A stretch of 64,000 nt of DNA, taken from contig NZ_VKAB01000001.1 in the NCBI RefSeq assembly GCF_009769385.1, positions 596,959 to 660,958 of the forward strand, in the 5' to 3' direction. Positions 1 through 9,440 of this stretch are shown one piece after another. How positions within the stretch are numbered: the first letter of the stretch is position 1; the number at the start of each line of letters is the position of its first letter. This DNA is from Saccharothrix deserti. GTDB taxonomy: Bacteria; Actinomycetota; Actinomycetes; Mycobacteriales; Pseudonocardiaceae. A program made the position numbers and the translations under genes. A model generated the notes under the pieces. That model had not been told where the DNA came from. It worked only from the letters and a program-made list of their open reading frames with translations, and did not search any database.

Positions 1-327
1 CCTGCGCACCAGCAACATCACCGCGATCAGCAGCAGGAGCTTGCCGAGGAACCCGGCGAACGCGGCGACCATGATGACCTGCAGCGGCAACGCGGCGGTC
101 TTGCGCATCACCACCAGCGTCAGGACCGACGACAAGCAGGCGAGCGCACCGCCGATGAGGGCGCTGACCAGGCCGGGGACACCGGCCAGCACGGTCCACA
201 GAACCGCGCCGACGGCAACGGTCGCGAGCGCCGCCCACAGCGCGCCGCGGTACATCTCGCCGGCGAGTCGCTGCACGACGGCCTCGTGGGTCCACTCCGT
301 CTTGGCCTGAGAACTGTCCTGGCTCAT
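1..327 (-). CDS. atpI: ATP synthase protein I (AtpI-like), 3' end outside window
   Basis: The minus-strand frame opens with ATG at 327 (MSQDSSQAKTEWTHEAV) after a good ribosome site (GAAGGGG) and runs off the left edge, so only the first 109 codons are present. It shows hydrophobic segments around residues 25-45, 50-65 and 80-108, as in the small AtpI membrane protein that precedes the F0F1 ATP synthase genes. AtpI is thought to help assemble the c-ring or carry magnesium. Position directly downstream of wecA is where actinobacteria keep atpI, followed by atpB. The family is poorly conserved, so the assignment rests mostly on synteny, size and membrane topology. Confidence 0.75.
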   Translation of the reverse strand, partial: MSQDSSQAKTEWTHEAVVQRLAGEMYRGALWAALATVAVGAVLWTVLAGVPGLVSALIGGALACLSSVLTLVVMRKTAALPLQVIMVAAFAGFLGKLLLLIAVMLLVRR

Positions 328-495
328 GTCACCCCTTCCCACTGGTCGATACCGAGTGTAAAGAGGTCTTGGTGGTCGCCCCACCATCGGGGCTGCAGAA
401 CGTCAGGTCGAGGTCGATCGCGGCGTCGCACGCCGCTTCGGGGCCGTCCGGTGTGTCGGTTCGGGATCGGCTCGAGGGACGGACGGCACCGCCCG

Positions 496-1656
496 TCAGG
501 AGCGGCGCACTTCGCGAAGTCTGGGAATCGCGGAGACCAACAGTGCGAGAACAAGTCCGATGGCGAGGCACCAGACCACCACGACGACGTCGAACAACGT
601 CAACGCGACCGCGCCGAACGCCAGCACACCCGCCCACAAGTAGATCAACAGCACCGCGCGGCGCTGGGAGTGGCCGATCTCCAGCAGCCGGTGGTGCAGG
701 TGCATCTTGTCCGCGGAGAACGGGCTCTCGCCGCGCCGGGTGCGCCGCACCACGGCCATCAGCAGGTCGAGCAGCGGCACGAACAGCACGGCGGCCACCA
801 CGACCAGCGGCGAGAGCAGGCCGAGGACCTCGGTCGCGCGCACGGACTCGTAGTTGATCTTGCCGGAGGCGGAGATGGTGGCCGCGGCGAGCATCAGGCC
901 GATCAGCATCGACCCGGAGTCGCCCATGAAGATGCGCGCCGGGTTGAAGTTGTGCGGCAGGAAGCCCAGGCACGCGCCGGCCAGCGTGGCGGCGATCAGC
1001 GCGGGCGGGTACGCGCCCACGTCACCGCCGTTGTTGGCCAGCAGGCCGATGGAGAACACGCAGGTGGCCGCGGCGGCGATGAGGCCGATGCCCGCCGCGA
1101 GGCCGTCCAGGCCGTCCACGAAGTTCATCGCGTTGACCATGGTCACGGCCAGCAGCACGCTCAGGATCGCGCCCTGGTTCTGGTCCAGCGACAGCAGCGA
1201 CCCGGTGCTCCCGTCGCCGTCGCCCCACGGCACCCAGAAGTACAGCCACTGGAGACCGAACAGCACCAGGATGCCCGCCGCGGTGACCTGGCCGGCGAGT
1301 TTCGTCAGGGAGTCGAGCTCGAACCGGTCGTCCAGCACGCCGACCAGGACGATCACGCCGCCGCCCACGATCACCGCGTACGGGTCGTAGGAGAAGTCGA
1401 ACGCCGACCGCAGCACCGGCAGCTGGTGCGCGAGCAGCATCCCGCCCAGCACCCCGCCGTACATGGCGAGCCCGCCCATCCGCGGCATGGGCTTGACGTG
1501 CACGTCGCGTTGGCGCGGGTAGGCGACCGCGCCGATCTTGAACGCCAGCGCGCGCACCAGGCCGACGAGCAGGAACGTCACGACCGCGGCGGTCAGCGCG
1601 ACGAGCAGGTACTCCCGGACGGGGAGGACGTTGGACACGGCAGGCAACTGGCCCAC
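496..1656 (-). CDS. wecA: MraY-family polyprenyl-phosphate GlcNAc-1-phosphate transferase
   Basis: A 386-residue polytopic membrane enzyme of the MraY/WecA/TagO family, which moves a sugar-1-phosphate (usually GlcNAc-1-P) from a UDP-sugar to the lipid carrier phosphate and so starts arabinogalactan-, teichoic-acid- or polysaccharide-type glycans. Family signatures are visible: the DD motif (VLDDRFELD), the loop with FVDGLDGLAAG, and FMGDSGSM, all Mg2+/substrate aspartates. About eleven hydrophobic segments are present and the length is normal. The start used is GTG at 1656 with GAGGGG upstream; a second GTG at 1638 is possible. It lies between tsaC and atpI, as in mycobacteria. The exact acceptor glycan cannot be read from sequence. 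Confidence 0.88.
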   Translation of the reverse strand: MGQLPAVSNVLPVREYLLVALTAAVVTFLLVGLVRALAFKIGAVAYPRQRDVHVKPMPRMGGLAMYGGVLGGMLLAHQLPVLRSAFDFSYDPYAVIVGGGVIVLVGVLDDRFELDSLTKLAGQVTAAGILVLFGLQWLYFWVPWGDGDGSTGSLLSLDQNQGAILSVLLAVTMVNAMNFVDGLDGLAAGIGLIAAAATCVFSIGLLANNGGDVGAYPPALIAATLAGACLGFLPHNFNPARIFMGDSGSMLIGLMLAAATISASGKINYESVRATEVLGLLSPLVVVAAVLFVPLLDLLMAVVRRTRRGESPFSADKMHLHHRLLEIGHSQRRAVLLIYLWAGVLAFGAVALTLFDVVVVVWCLAIGLVLALLVSAIPRLREVRRS

Positions 1657-1754
1657 GGCAGGCTAGCCCCTCGGCAATGGGGTGTCGGGTGGATCGACGT
1701 GATCATGTGGTTCGGTCGATGGGACCACCACGCTACTCCGATCGGGAAGATCCA

Positions 1755-2405
1755 CTAGCGGGCGACCTCGACTTCGACGCCGAGCGCCTTGGACACCTCG
1801 GCGAGCGGCACCGCGCCTTCGCGCAGCACGACCGGGTCCGGGCCGGTCAGGTCGACGATGGTGGAGGCGGTGTTCTCCACGGCCGGACCACCGTCCAGGT
1901 ACACGCCGACGTCCTCGCCGAGCTGGTCCCTGGCCTCCTGGGCGGTGCCGGCGGGCGGGAAGCCGGACTTGTTCGCACTGGACACGGCCATCGGGCCGAC
2001 GTCGCGGAGCAGTTCGAGGGCGACCGGGTGCAGCGGCATGCGCAGCATCACCGTGCCGCGCGTGTGACCGAGGTCCCACGACAGCGACGGCGCGTGCGGC
2101 AGGACGAGGGACAGCCCGCCCGGCCAGAACGCCTCGATCAGCGCGCGTGCCTGCCTGGGGACGCTGAGGACCAGACCGTCGATGGTGGTCCACGAACCGA
2201 CCAGCACCGGTACCGGCATGTCCGGGCCCCGGCCCTTGGCTTCCAGCAGGGAGCGGACGGCGGACGCTTCGAACGCGTCGCAGCCGATGCCGTAGACGGT
2301 GTCGGTGGGGAGGACCACGAGGCGCCCGGAGCGCACCGCGCCCGCGGCGGCGGCGAGGCCTGCCGCCCGATCAGCCTGGACGCTGCAATCGTAGACCGTG
2401 CTCAC
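1755..2405 (-). CDS. tsaC: L-threonylcarbamoyladenylate synthase (YrdC/Sua5 family)
   Basis: A 216-residue YrdC-domain protein that makes threonylcarbamoyl-AMP from threonine, bicarbonate and ATP, the first step in t6A modification of tRNAs reading ANN codons. The N-terminal part has the family pattern LVVLPTDTVYGIGCDA (residues about 29-44), the KxR/SxN-type binding region near KGRGPDMPVPV, and SSANKSGFPP. It lacks the C-terminal Sua5 domain, so it is the short TsaC form. The GTG start at 2405 gives MSTVYDC. The prmC-tsaC-wecA order is typical for actinobacteria, although here two unrelated genes separate it from prmC. Confidence 0.92.
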   Translation of the reverse strand: MSTVYDCSVQADRAAGLAAAAGAVRSGRLVVLPTDTVYGIGCDAFEASAVRSLLEAKGRGPDMPVPVLVGSWTTIDGLVLSVPRQARALIEAFWPGGLSLVLPHAPSLSWDLGHTRGTVMLRMPLHPVALELLRDVGPMAVSSANKSGFPPAGTAQEARDQLGEDVGVYLDGGPAVENTASTIVDLTGPDPVVLREGAVPLAEVSKALGVEVEVAR

Positions 2406-2448
2406 GTTGGTGATCCAAGCACAGCACGGCGGAGGGCAGCGGCGGAGG

Positions 2449-3099
2449 TCATGGACGGGGTCGGCGGAAGGCGGTGTCCGCGTCGACGGCCCACTGCGGT
2501 TTGCGGTGCGTCATCACGAAACCGAAGACGAGCGCGCCGCCCACGAGCACGCCGGCGGCGGTGACCACGGGGTTGTCGATCGCGCTGCCGACGAACGGCA
2601 GCACCAGGACCGCGAGGGCGACGACGGCCGCCGTCCACACGTCCGGTTCGACCCAGCGCCAGCGTTGCGCGCGGTCGAGGCGGTGCTGGAGGTCGACCGC
2701 GAACGCGATCAGCTCCGGGTCGGGGCTCAGCGCCAGGATCTCGTCGGCGAGGGCGCGGCACTCGGCCAGCTGGTGGCGGTCGGTGACGGCGAGCCCGCCG
2801 TCCGGGGTGATGCTGCGGACTTCGGCGGTTCGTGCGGCGAGAGCTGTGGCCAGGTGCGAGCGCAGGAGGTCGTTCGCCCTCGGGCTGCCGCCGTGGTCGA
2901 GTTCGCCGCGCACCACGGCGGCCGCGACGTGGCTCTCGTCGACGTGGCCTTCGCCCAGGGTTCTGGTCACGGCGGCGAGCGAGCGGGTGAGGCGGACGCG
3001 GTCGAGTTCGGCGAAACCGGCGAGGTCGATCGGGCGCGCGACGCGGTCGGCGAGCCAGGTGCGCAATGCGCTCCACTCGTTCGGCCCATTGACAGGCAT
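2449..3099 (-). CDS. Unknown membrane-anchored protein
   Basis: I do not recognise this 216-residue protein. It starts with ATG at 3099 and is mostly soluble and helical (residues 1-150, rich in Arg, Leu and Ala). Two hydrophobic segments follow near residues 155-175 and 180-198, and then a short basic tail ending in RRPRP. That suggests a C-terminally anchored protein with a large cytoplasmic N-terminal domain. The start lies 50 bases from the divergent gene at 3150, so both probably share a promoter region. Together the two genes interrupt the usual prmC-tsaC pairing, so they may be a lineage-specific insertion. Confidence 0.6.
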   Translation of the reverse strand: MPVNGPNEWSALRTWLADRVARPIDLAGFAELDRVRLTRSLAAVTRTLGEGHVDESHVAAAVVRGELDHGGSPRANDLLRSHLATALAARTAEVRSITPDGGLAVTDRHQLAECRALADEILALSPDPELIAFAVDLQHRLDRAQRWRWVEPDVWTAAVVALAVLVLPFVGSAIDNPVVTAAGVLVGGALVFGFVMTHRKPQWAVDADTAFRRPRP

Positions 3100-3149
3100 T
3101 GCCGGTTCTCCGTTTTACTCGCCGGAGCGTTGACGTCCAGATTATCCCG

Positions 3150-3839
3150 ATGGTGAGGCGTCCGGTGAATGCGAAAAACCAGATCGGCGCCCTTCCCCTC
3201 GCGTTGTCCTTCGCCGCCGTGTACGTCGCCGTGGCGGCCACGGCGGGCTATCTGACGTTGGACACCCAGCCGCCCGAGCCGACCGCCGCCGCTGCGGCGA
3301 CGACACCGGCGCTCCCGGTAATCACCACCACGACGACCACGGCCGCGGAGTCCACGACGTCGACCACTCCGGTCACCACGACCACCACCACGGCGAACCT
3401 GCCCCCGGACCTCAAACGGGTAGAAGCGCCGAACGGCCTCGTCACCGCGATCCCCGTGCAGTGGCCGGTCACCACCGGCACGGTCGACACCACCCTCGTG
3501 GCCGCCGATCCGACGTCTCCACGCCGCGAGGTGAGGTTGGGCGGAGCACCGGTCACCGACTCCTCGAAACCGCTGCTGGACCGCATCACCGAGGCCGCCG
3601 CGCAGCGCGAACGTGAACCCGGCCACCGCCGGGTGACGCTCTCCGCGACCACGATCCGGAGCCACCCGGCGGTCAGCTGGGAATTCGACGAAAGCGCGAC
3701 CTCCGGCCCGAAACGAGTGGCCACCGCGTTCTGGGAGTCGAACGGCGTCGAATACGTCCTCTACTCCGCAGGCCCACCCGAGGAGTGGGAGACGACCCGC
3801 GCACGGCTGGCCCGGATGATCGAACTGGCCGGCCCTTGA
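3150..3839 (+). CDS. Unknown single-pass protein with Thr-rich extracytoplasmic linker
   Basis: A 229-residue protein of unknown function. The ATG at 3150 is preferred over the upstream TTG at 3099, because the upstream codons overlap the divergent gene's start and read as non-coding. Residues 12-36 form one membrane segment or an uncleaved signal anchor. A low-complexity Thr/Ala/Pro linker (about 42-83) follows, with runs of six threonines as in cell-wall-spanning stalks. The rest, about 140 residues, is a compact domain beginning PPDLKRVEAPNGLV. The pattern (VEAPNGLVTAIPVQWP ... WEF ... YVLYSAGP) resembles small actinobacterial surface proteins of the serine/threonine-kinase-associated type, but I cannot name a family. 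It ends seven bases from the convergent prmC. Confidence 0.6.
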   Translation: MVRRPVNAKNQIGALPLALSFAAVYVAVAATAGYLTLDTQPPEPTAAAAATTPALPVITTTTTTAAESTTSTTPVTTTTTTANLPPDLKRVEAPNGLVTAIPVQWPVTTGTVDTTLVAADPTSPRREVRLGGAPVTDSSKPLLDRITEAAAQREREPGHRRVTLSATTIRSHPAVSWEFDESATSGPKRVATAFWESNGVEYVLYSAGPPEEWETTRARLARMIELAGP

Positions 3840-3846
3840 CAGCGGG

Positions 3847-4716
3847 TCAGACGCGGCGGGCGGTGGCGTAGCGGGGGCGGCCGGCCAGGTCGGGGTGGTC
3901 GGCGGCGTCGGTGAGGACGCGGCGGGCGGCGAGCAGGGCGGGCACCGACTCGCCCTGGGTGTCGTCGTGCTCGATCGCCACGTGGCCGCCGGGCTTGAGC
4001 AGGCGGGCGGCCAGGGCGACGACGTGCCGGATCACGTCGAGGCCGTCCGGTCCGCCGAAGACGGCCTGGCGCGGGTCGTGGTCGGCGACTTCGGGCTGGA
4101 CCTCGGTCGCGTCCGGCACGTACGGCGGGTTGCACAGGACCAGGTCCACCTCGCCGTCCAGATCGGACAGGACGTCCGGCGCGGTCACGTCGCCCGCGTG
4201 GAGCGTGATCGGGGTGTCGCCGGCGGCGCTGCGGGCCTCGGCGTTGCGGCGCGCCCAGGCCAGCGCGGCGTGGTCGCGCTCGAGCGCGTGCACGGACGCG
4301 CGGGGCAGCCGGTGCGCCACGGCGAGGGCGAGCGCGCCGGAGCCCGTGCACAGGTCCACGACGACCGGAGCGGACCCCGCCGACGCGGCCACTGTGGACA
4401 GTCCCCATTCGAGCATCAGCTCGGTCTCCGGGCGCGGGACGAACACGCCCGGACCGACCTCCAGGTCCACGCCGCCCAGGTGCGACCGGCCGGTGATGTG
4501 CTGCAACGGGATGCGCTTCGCGCGCTGCACCACGACCTTGTGCAGCGCGTCCACCACCGGCGGGTCGACCAACGGGATCAGGGGCAGCCGCGACCGCTCG
4601 ACGCCGAGCACGTGGGCGGCCAGCAGCTCGGCGTCCACCCGCGGACTGTCCACACCCGCCGCGGCCAGCATGCGTTCCGCTTCGATGATGGCCAGCCGCA
4701 GCGGGTGTCGGGTCAT
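3847..4716 (-). CDS. prmC: Release factor glutamine methyltransferase
   Basis: A 289-residue class I SAM-dependent methyltransferase that methylates the glutamine of the GGQ motif in release factors RF1 and RF2, raising their peptide-release activity. The SAM loop is VVDLCTGSGALALA and the catalytic NPPY motif is present in LVLCNPPYVPD, which binds the substrate glutamine. The N-terminal helical domain (residues 1-90, with QHITGRSHLGGVDL) is the substrate-recognition part. The ATG at 4716 (MTRHPLRLAI) gives the normal length; upstream in-frame codons belong to the shadow of lpdA. Its substrate gene prfA lies nearby on the same strand. Confidence 0.93.
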   Translation of the reverse strand: MTRHPLRLAIIEAERMLAAAGVDSPRVDAELLAAHVLGVERSRLPLIPLVDPPVVDALHKVVVQRAKRIPLQHITGRSHLGGVDLEVGPGVFVPRPETELMLEWGLSTVAASAGSAPVVVDLCTGSGALALAVAHRLPRASVHALERDHAALAWARRNAEARSAAGDTPITLHAGDVTAPDVLSDLDGEVDLVLCNPPYVPDATEVQPEVADHDPRQAVFGGPDGLDVIRHVVALAARLLKPGGHVAIEHDDTQGESVPALLAARRVLTDAADHPDLAGRPRYATARRV

Positions 4717-4736
4717 ACCGGAAAGGGTAGGCCAGA

Positions 4737-6122
4737 TCAGAAGTTGATCATGTGTCCGGCCAGGCCGTGCACCGCTTCCTTGACCGCCTCGCCCAACGTC
4801 GGGTGCGCGTGCACGTTGCGCGCCACCTCGTGCACGGTCAGGTCCCACTGCTGCGCCAGCGTCAGCTCGGGCAGCAGCTCGGTCACGTCCGGTCCGATCA
4901 GGTGACCGCCGAGCAGCTCGCCGTACTTGGCGTCGCTGATCAGCTTCACGAACCCGGCCGAGTCGCCGATGCCGTGCGCCTTCCCGTTCGCGGTGAACGG
5001 GAACTTCGCCACCCGGACGTCGAAGCCCTTCTCCCGGGCCTGCGCCTCGGTCCACCCGAACGACGCGATCTGCGGCTGGCAGTAGGTGGCGCGCGGGATC
5101 ATCACGTAGTCCAGCTCCATGGTCTCCGCGCCCGCGATGGTCTCCGCGGCGATGACGCCCATGGACTCGGCGGCGTGCGCCAGCATCAGCTTCGCCGTCA
5201 CGTCACCGATGGCGAAGATGTTGTCCACGTTCGTGCGGCACCGGCCGTCGATGGCGATCGCACCGCGCTCGGTGAGCTGCACACCGGTGTTCTCCAGGCC
5301 GTAGCCCTCGACCCGGGGCTGGAAGCCGATGGCCTGCAGGACCTTGTCGGCCTCCAGGACCTCCTGCTTGCCGTCCTTCGACACGGTCACGCGCACGCGG
5401 GAGCCGGAGTCGTCGATCGACTCGACCCTGGTGGACGTGCGCACGTCGATGCCCAGCCGCTTGTACCGCTTGGCCAGCTCGGTCGAGACCTCGACGTCCT
5501 CCAGCGGCACCACGCGGTCCAGGAACTCGACGATGGTGACCTTCACGCCGTAGTTGTGCAGCACGTACGCGAACTCGACGCCGATGGCGCCCGCACCCGC
5601 GATGATGACGCTCTCGGGCAGGTCCTGCGACATGATCTGCTCTTCGTACGTCACCACCCGGTCGGACAGCTTCGTCCCCGGCAGGAGGCGGGTCGTCGCA
5701 CCGGCCGCGATGATCGCGTGCGAGAACGTGACGGTCTCGTCACCCACCTGGATGGTGTTCGCGTCGACGAACGTCCCCCGACCGTTGTACTCGGTGATGC
5801 CGTTCTTCTTCATCAGGAAGTGCACGCCCTTGACGCGCCCGTCCGCGACCTTGCGGCTGCGCTCGTACGCGACGCCGTAGTCGAACTTGACCGTGCCTTC
5901 GACCTGGATGCCGTAGGTCTTCTGCTCGTGTGTGAACAGGTGGGCGAGCTCCGCGTTGCGCAGGAGCGCCTTCGACGGGATGCAGCCCACGTTCAGGCAG
6001 ACCCCGCCCCAGTAACGCTCCTCGATGACCGCCGTCTTCAGCCCCAGCTGGGCCGAGCGGATCGCGGCGACGTACCCGCCTGGCCCCGCACCGAGGACCA
6101 CGACGTCAAAGTGTGCGCTCAT
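4737..6122 (-). CDS. lpdA: Dihydrolipoyl dehydrogenase (E3)
   Basis: A 461-residue flavoprotein disulfide reductase that reoxidises dihydrolipoamide of 2-oxoacid dehydrogenase complexes using NAD+. Visible features in order: FAD Rossmann motif GAGPGG (residues 11-16), redox disulfide Cys42/Cys47 in [13 protein letters not shown], the NAD site [10 protein letters not shown], a second FAD motif FAIGDV, and the C-terminal catalytic His-Glu pair in [10 protein letters not shown]. Length is normal. The ATG at 6122 is chosen because the upstream extension is Pro/Arg-rich and non-coding. Its place between prmC and the acyl-thioester hydrolase is not part of the usual rho-prfA-prmC cluster and hints at a local insertion. 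No E1 or E2 genes are in view. Confidence 0.93.
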   Translation of the reverse strand: MSAHFDVVVLGAGPGGYVAAIRSAQLGLKTAVIEERYWGGVCLNVGCIPSKALLRNAELAHLFTHEQKTYGIQVEGTVKFDYGVAYERSRKVADGRVKGVHFLMKKNGITEYNGRGTFVDANTIQVGDETVTFSHAIIAAGATTRLLPGTKLSDRVVTYEEQIMSQDLPESVIIAGAGAIGVEFAYVLHNYGVKVTIVEFLDRVVPLEDVEVSTELAKRYKRLGIDVRTSTRVESIDDSGSRVRVTVSKDGKQEVLEADKVLQAIGFQPRVEGYGLENTGVQLTERGAIAIDGRCRTNVDNIFAIGDVTAKLMLAHAAESMGVIAAETIAGAETMELDYVMIPRATYCQPQIASFGWTEAQAREKGFDVRVAKFPFTANGKAHGIGDSAGFVKLISDAKYGELLGGHLIGPDVTELLPELTLAQQWDLTVHEVARNVHAHPTLGEAVKEAVHGLAGHMINF

Positions 6123-6132
6123 AAGCGACACA

Positions 6133-7341
6133 TTAGGTGCCCAGTTGGTCCGACAAGAACTCAACCGTGCGACGCCACGCGTCGGCCCGCGCGGCGGCGG
6201 TGGCGGCGGGCGTGCCGCCCACGGAGAACCGCACGCCGGGACCGGGAATGACGACATCCGTGGTCGGCCGGTGCGGCGGGCCCGCGATCAGGTGTCCTGC
6301 CTCGGGGTACACCACGTGCTCGTGCCGGTGCGGGTGCCCGTGCTCGGCCAACCGGCGCGCGGCGACCTCGCTCAGCTCCAGGCACGGCCACGACTCGTCC
6401 TGCCCGGATGAGAGGAGCAACACACCCCCGGCGATCCGCTCGACCGGGATCTCGGTGTCCTCCGGGATGCCGTCGGTGAGGTCGAACGCCAGCCGCAGCG
6501 GCACCGGCTCGCCGTTCACGACGCGCCGGCGCAGCTCGTCCGGGATCGAGTACGGCAGGTACGGCAGCGGCCTGCCCTTGAACGTCCACGACGCGGCCTC
6601 GTGGTCCAGCTTCGTCAGCAACCGGGAGCCGGGCCCGACGCACTGCGTCACCACACCACTGCCGACCACGCTCACCACGGCCCTGACCTGCGGGAACGTC
6701 GCACCGGCCAACAGCGCCAGCTCCCCGCCGCGCGAACCACCGATGACGCCGACCTCGCCCGCGCGCTCCTTGAGGAAGTCGATGCCCCGGCCGATGTTCT
6801 CCAACGGGATCTCGACCAGGTCGTCCGGCGTGCCCGGCACACCGAAGTGGGCGAGCGTCAACGCGGCGAACCCGTGGCCCGCGAGCAGCGCGGCGTCCAG
6901 CTCGTGCAGGCCGCCCTCGGACCCGCTCAGCACCACCACGCCGGGGTGGGTTTCGTCGTCGTCCGGCTCGAACAGCACGCCGACCAGGCCGTTCTCGGCG
7001 ACTTCGGTCCGCCGCACGCCCACGGGCACGGTGCGGCGGTCCAGCTCGACCCGGCCGACGCCGACCGCCTCGACGATCGTGCACGGAAGCGGGTCGTCGG
7101 GCGTCGGCGTCATCGACCAGAACAGCCCCATCGGGTCAACACCCGCGTACGAGCCCTCGATCGGGGCGTGCCGCGTCACGTCCACCACGCCGCGCTCGTC
7201 CGCCAGGAACACCGCCGACGACGCATGGTCACCGGTGGTCGCACGCAACGTCACGGGCTGATCCGGCCGCAGGCCTCTCAGCACGATCTCCACCGCCGTG
7301 TCGAGCGGGGCGCTCTGCGGGTTCACCAGGAGTTCCGCCAT
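6133..7341 (-). CDS. Acyl-CoA thioester hydrolase / BAAT-type alpha/beta hydrolase
   Basis: A 402-residue two-domain protein. An N-terminal beta-sandwich typical of acyl-CoA thioesterase/bile-acid-CoA:amino-acid acyltransferase proteins (residues 1-120, [11 protein letters not shown] ... VTLRATTGD) is followed by an alpha/beta-hydrolase. The nucleophile elbow is GGSRGG with Ser203, where animal BAAT has Cys. The likely Asp is in SSGQDESWP and the His in EAGHLI. These predict hydrolysis of fatty-acyl-CoA or similar thioesters; the substrate is unknown. ATG 7341 with AGAGGGG upstream is used. An alternative GTG at 7365 overlaps the prfA stop (GTGA), so translational coupling to prfA is possible. 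Confidence 0.82.
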   Translation of the reverse strand: MAELLVNPQSAPLDTAVEIVLRGLRPDQPVTLRATTGDHASSAVFLADERGVVDVTRHAPIEGSYAGVDPMGLFWSMTPTPDDPLPCTIVEAVGVGRVELDRRTVPVGVRRTEVAENGLVGVLFEPDDDETHPGVVVLSGSEGGLHELDAALLAGHGFAALTLAHFGVPGTPDDLVEIPLENIGRGIDFLKERAGEVGVIGGSRGGELALLAGATFPQVRAVVSVVGSGVVTQCVGPGSRLLTKLDHEAASWTFKGRPLPYLPYSIPDELRRRVVNGEPVPLRLAFDLTDGIPEDTEIPVERIAGGVLLLSSGQDESWPCLELSEVAARRLAEHGHPHRHEHVVYPEAGHLIAGPPHRPTTDVVIPGPGVRFSVGGTPAATAAARADAWRRTVEFLSDQLGT

Positions 7342-7361
7342 CGCGCGCCCCTCTCGTCGCG

Positions 7362-8417
7362 TCACCCGCCGGCGAGTCGCTCCGCGCGGTCAGCCGCCGC
7401 CAGCGCGTCGAGAACCGCGTCCAGATCGCCGTCGAGCACTTGATCCAGGTTATGCGCTTTGTACCCGACACGGTGGTCGGAGATGCGTGATTCCGGGAAG
7501 TTGTAGGTCCGCACCCGCTCGGACCGGTCGACCGTGCGGATCTGGACGCGCCGGGCGTCCGACGCCTCCTGCTGCTGCTTCTCCTCGGCCAACGCGGTCA
7601 GCCGCGCCTGGAGCACCTGCATGGCGCGCGCCTTGTTCTGCAGCTGGCTGCGCTCGTTCTGGCAGGACACCACGATGCCGGTGGGCAGGTGCGTGATGCG
7701 CACCGCCGAGTCGGTCGTGTTGACGCTCTGGCCGCCCTTGCCGGACGAGCGGAACACGTCCACCCGCAGGTCGTTCTCGTCGATCTCGATCTCGACGTCC
7801 TCGGTCTCCGGGAACACCAGGACACCGGCGGCGGAGGTGTGGATGCGCCCCTGCGACTCGGTCACCGGCACCCGCTGCACGCGGTGCACGCCGCCCTCGT
7901 ACTTCAGCCGCGACCACACGCCGTCAGGGGTGTCGGTGCGGCTCTTGATGGCCACCGTGACGTCCTTGAAGCCGCCCAGGTCGGAATCCGTGCCGTCGAG
8001 CACTTCGGCTTTCCAGCCGTGGCGTTCGGCGTACCGCAGGTACATCCGCAGCAAGTCGCCCGCGAACAGGGCCGACTCCTCGCCGCCCTCACCGGACTTG
8101 ATCTCCAGCACGACGTCCGCGCCGTCGTGCGGGTCGCGCGGGAGCAGGAGTTCGGTCAGCTTCGACTCCAGCGCCGGGACGGCCTTGGCCAGCTCCTCGG
8201 CCTCCTCGGCGAACGTCGAGTCCTCCGCGGCCAGCTCGCGGGCCGTCTCCAGGTCGGACTTCGCCTGCTCCAGCTCGCGGGCCGTCTTCACGATCGGGGT
8301 CAGCTCGGCGTAGCGCTTGCCGAGTTTGCGCGCGCCCGCCTGGTCGGCGTGCACCGAGGGGTCGGCGAGCTTGGCTTCCAGCTCGGCGTGCTCGGCCAGC
8401 AGGGCGTCCAACGTCAC
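7362..8417 (-). CDS. prfA: Peptide chain release factor 1
   Basis: A 351-residue class I release factor that recognises UAA and UAG in the ribosomal A site and triggers hydrolysis of peptidyl-tRNA. It has the GGQ catalytic motif at residues 228-230 ([11 protein letters not shown]) and the stop-codon-reading tripeptide PVT at 184-186, which is the RF1-type P-x-T rather than the SPF of RF2. The N-terminal helical domain and the basic C-terminal tail ([17 protein letters not shown]) are complete. It follows rpmE, as in many actinobacteria. The gene for PrmC, which methylates this GGQ glutamine, lies downstream on the same strand. Confidence 0.96.
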   Translation of the reverse strand: MTLDALLAEHAELEAKLADPSVHADQAGARKLGKRYAELTPIVKTARELEQAKSDLETARELAAEDSTFAEEAEELAKAVPALESKLTELLLPRDPHDGADVVLEIKSGEGGEESALFAGDLLRMYLRYAERHGWKAEVLDGTDSDLGGFKDVTVAIKSRTDTPDGVWSRLKYEGGVHRVQRVPVTESQGRIHTSAAGVLVFPETEDVEIEIDENDLRVDVFRSSGKGGQSVNTTDSAVRITHLPTGIVVSCQNERSQLQNKARAMQVLQARLTALAEEKQQQEASDARRVQIRTVDRSERVRTYNFPESRISDHRVGYKAHNLDQVLDGDLDAVLDALAAADRAERLAGG

Positions 8418-8472
8418 GATCTTGCTCCGGTCTTGGGTTTGCTAGAGGGGTCTCGGCGGGTGCGGAGACGAC

Positions 8473-8508
8473 AACGGCGCCCACCCGCGAATCGGGGTGG
8501 ACGCCGTT
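8473..8508 (-). terminator. Hairpin after rpmE
   Basis: In the rpmE-prfA gap the sequence AACGGCG-c-CCACCC is followed, after an 8-base loop, by GGGTGG-a-CGCCGTT. This gives a 13-bp stem with one mismatch. There is no T-run, as usual in high-GC actinobacteria. It could end rpmE transcripts or thin read-through into prfA. Confidence 0.6.
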
Positions 8509-8515
8509 CTGGCAG

Positions 8516-8728
8516 CTACTTGGCGCGCTTGCCGTAGCGGGCCTCGAAGCGCGCGACCCGACCACCGGTGTCGAGGATCTTCTGCTTGCCCGTGTAGAAC
8601 GGGTGGCAGTTGGCGCAGATCTCGACGTGGATGGAGCCGGACGGCTTGGTGCTGCGGGTCGTGAAGGTGTTGCCACAACCGCAGGTGACCTCGGTCGTCA
8701 CGTACTCGGGGTGAATGCCGGTCTTCAA
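8516..8728 (-). CDS. rpmE: 50S ribosomal protein bL31, zinc-binding form
   Basis: A 70-residue bL31 of the large ribosomal subunit. It carries the four cysteines of the zinc-ribbon type: CGCG near residues 16-18 and CANC near residues 38-41. It is therefore the C+ paralogue, used when zinc is plentiful. Actinobacteria often hold a second, cysteine-free copy under Zur control elsewhere; none is seen here. Start ATG 8728 ([10 protein letters not shown]) is standard. It sits between rho and prfA, the classical location. Confidence 0.97.
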   Translation of the reverse strand: MKTGIHPEYVTTEVTCGCGNTFTTRSTKPSGSIHVEICANCHPFYTGKQKILDTGGRVARFEARYGKRAK

Positions 8729-8969
8729 CGTCTCGTCCCTTTCCTCGTTGGCCGCCGGGTCCTCGTTGCTGTTCTTCGAGGTGAACCGGAGCCGGACTCG
8801 ACCCGACAGTGTGCCAGATCGGCTGTCTACGACTGCAACGCGAGGTCAGGCACCCTTGTTCCCGGTGGCAGGCGTCACAGCCGCTCGCCGCCGGTTGCCG
8901 ACCATCTGGCGCACCAGGTAACCGCTGGACTACTCAGAGCGTCATTCGACGTTGCGCCCACGCCACACT

Positions 8970-9383
8970 GTGCCCGTGTTGTGCGCTGTCGGACGTCCGC
9001 TGCCGTTGACCACGTGGCTGGCTGTGCCGTTCCTGTTCAGCACCGCCGTCCTCGGTCTCACCGGACTGGGCGGGGTGCTGGTGGGGGCTCCGGGCCACCT
9101 CGCCCTGTCGGGCCCCGTGTTCGGCGCGGGTGTCGCCGTGGGCGTCGCCGCGTCGGGCACGGTCGAGTGGACCGCCGCGTGGCAGCGCGGGTGGCTGCGC
9201 TGGCCGTACCTGGTGTGCGTGCTGGTGCTCGGCCTGCTCCTGGACGGCGTGCGCGTGCCCGTGGTGGCCGCCGTGTGCCTCGGCGTGCCGGTCACCGCGC
9301 TGCTGGTCGCCCAGTACTTCCTCGAACGCCGCCGCACGGCCGCGCTCGCCGAAGCCGGTGCGGCACCCGCCTCACGCTGTTGA
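8970..9383 (+). CDS. Unknown four-helix membrane protein
   Basis: A small integral membrane protein of about 137 residues with four hydrophobic segments (around 13-33, 37-60, 76-95 and 99-120) and a short Ala-rich tail ending SRC. No family is recognised. The frame is open from a TTG at 8952; GTG codons at 8970 and 8976 are other candidates. None has a strong ribosome site, so the start is uncertain and the gene may be leaderless. It is on the opposite strand to the surrounding rho-rpmE genes and converges on rho. It ends 110 bases from the rho stop, where a strong hairpin lies. Confidence 0.5.
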   Translation: MPVLCAVGRPLPLTTWLAVPFLFSTAVLGLTGLGGVLVGAPGHLALSGPVFGAGVAVGVAASGTVEWTAAWQRGWLRWPYLVCVLVLGLLLDGVRVPVVAAVCLGVPVTALLVAQYFLERRRTAALAEAGAAPASRC

Positions 9384-9437
9384 CCTGGCACAACCGCTGA
9401 GCTGGCACGACCACCGCCGACCTGGCACGGCCGCTGA
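9382..9437. repeat. Three tandem copies of a ~19-bp unit
   Basis: Just after the small membrane gene, GACCTGGCACAACCGCTGA is followed by two diverged copies (9401-9420 and 9421-9437) sharing CTGGCAC and GCYGA. No coding or regulatory role is evident. It may be a slippage product next to the rho terminator. Confidence 0.6.
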
Positions 9438-9440
9438 CGC

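Noticed and set aside
286..1758. Plus-strand frame of 490 codons over wecA
   Set aside because: His/Gln/Asp-rich antisense translation; wecA catalytic motifs lie on the minus strand.
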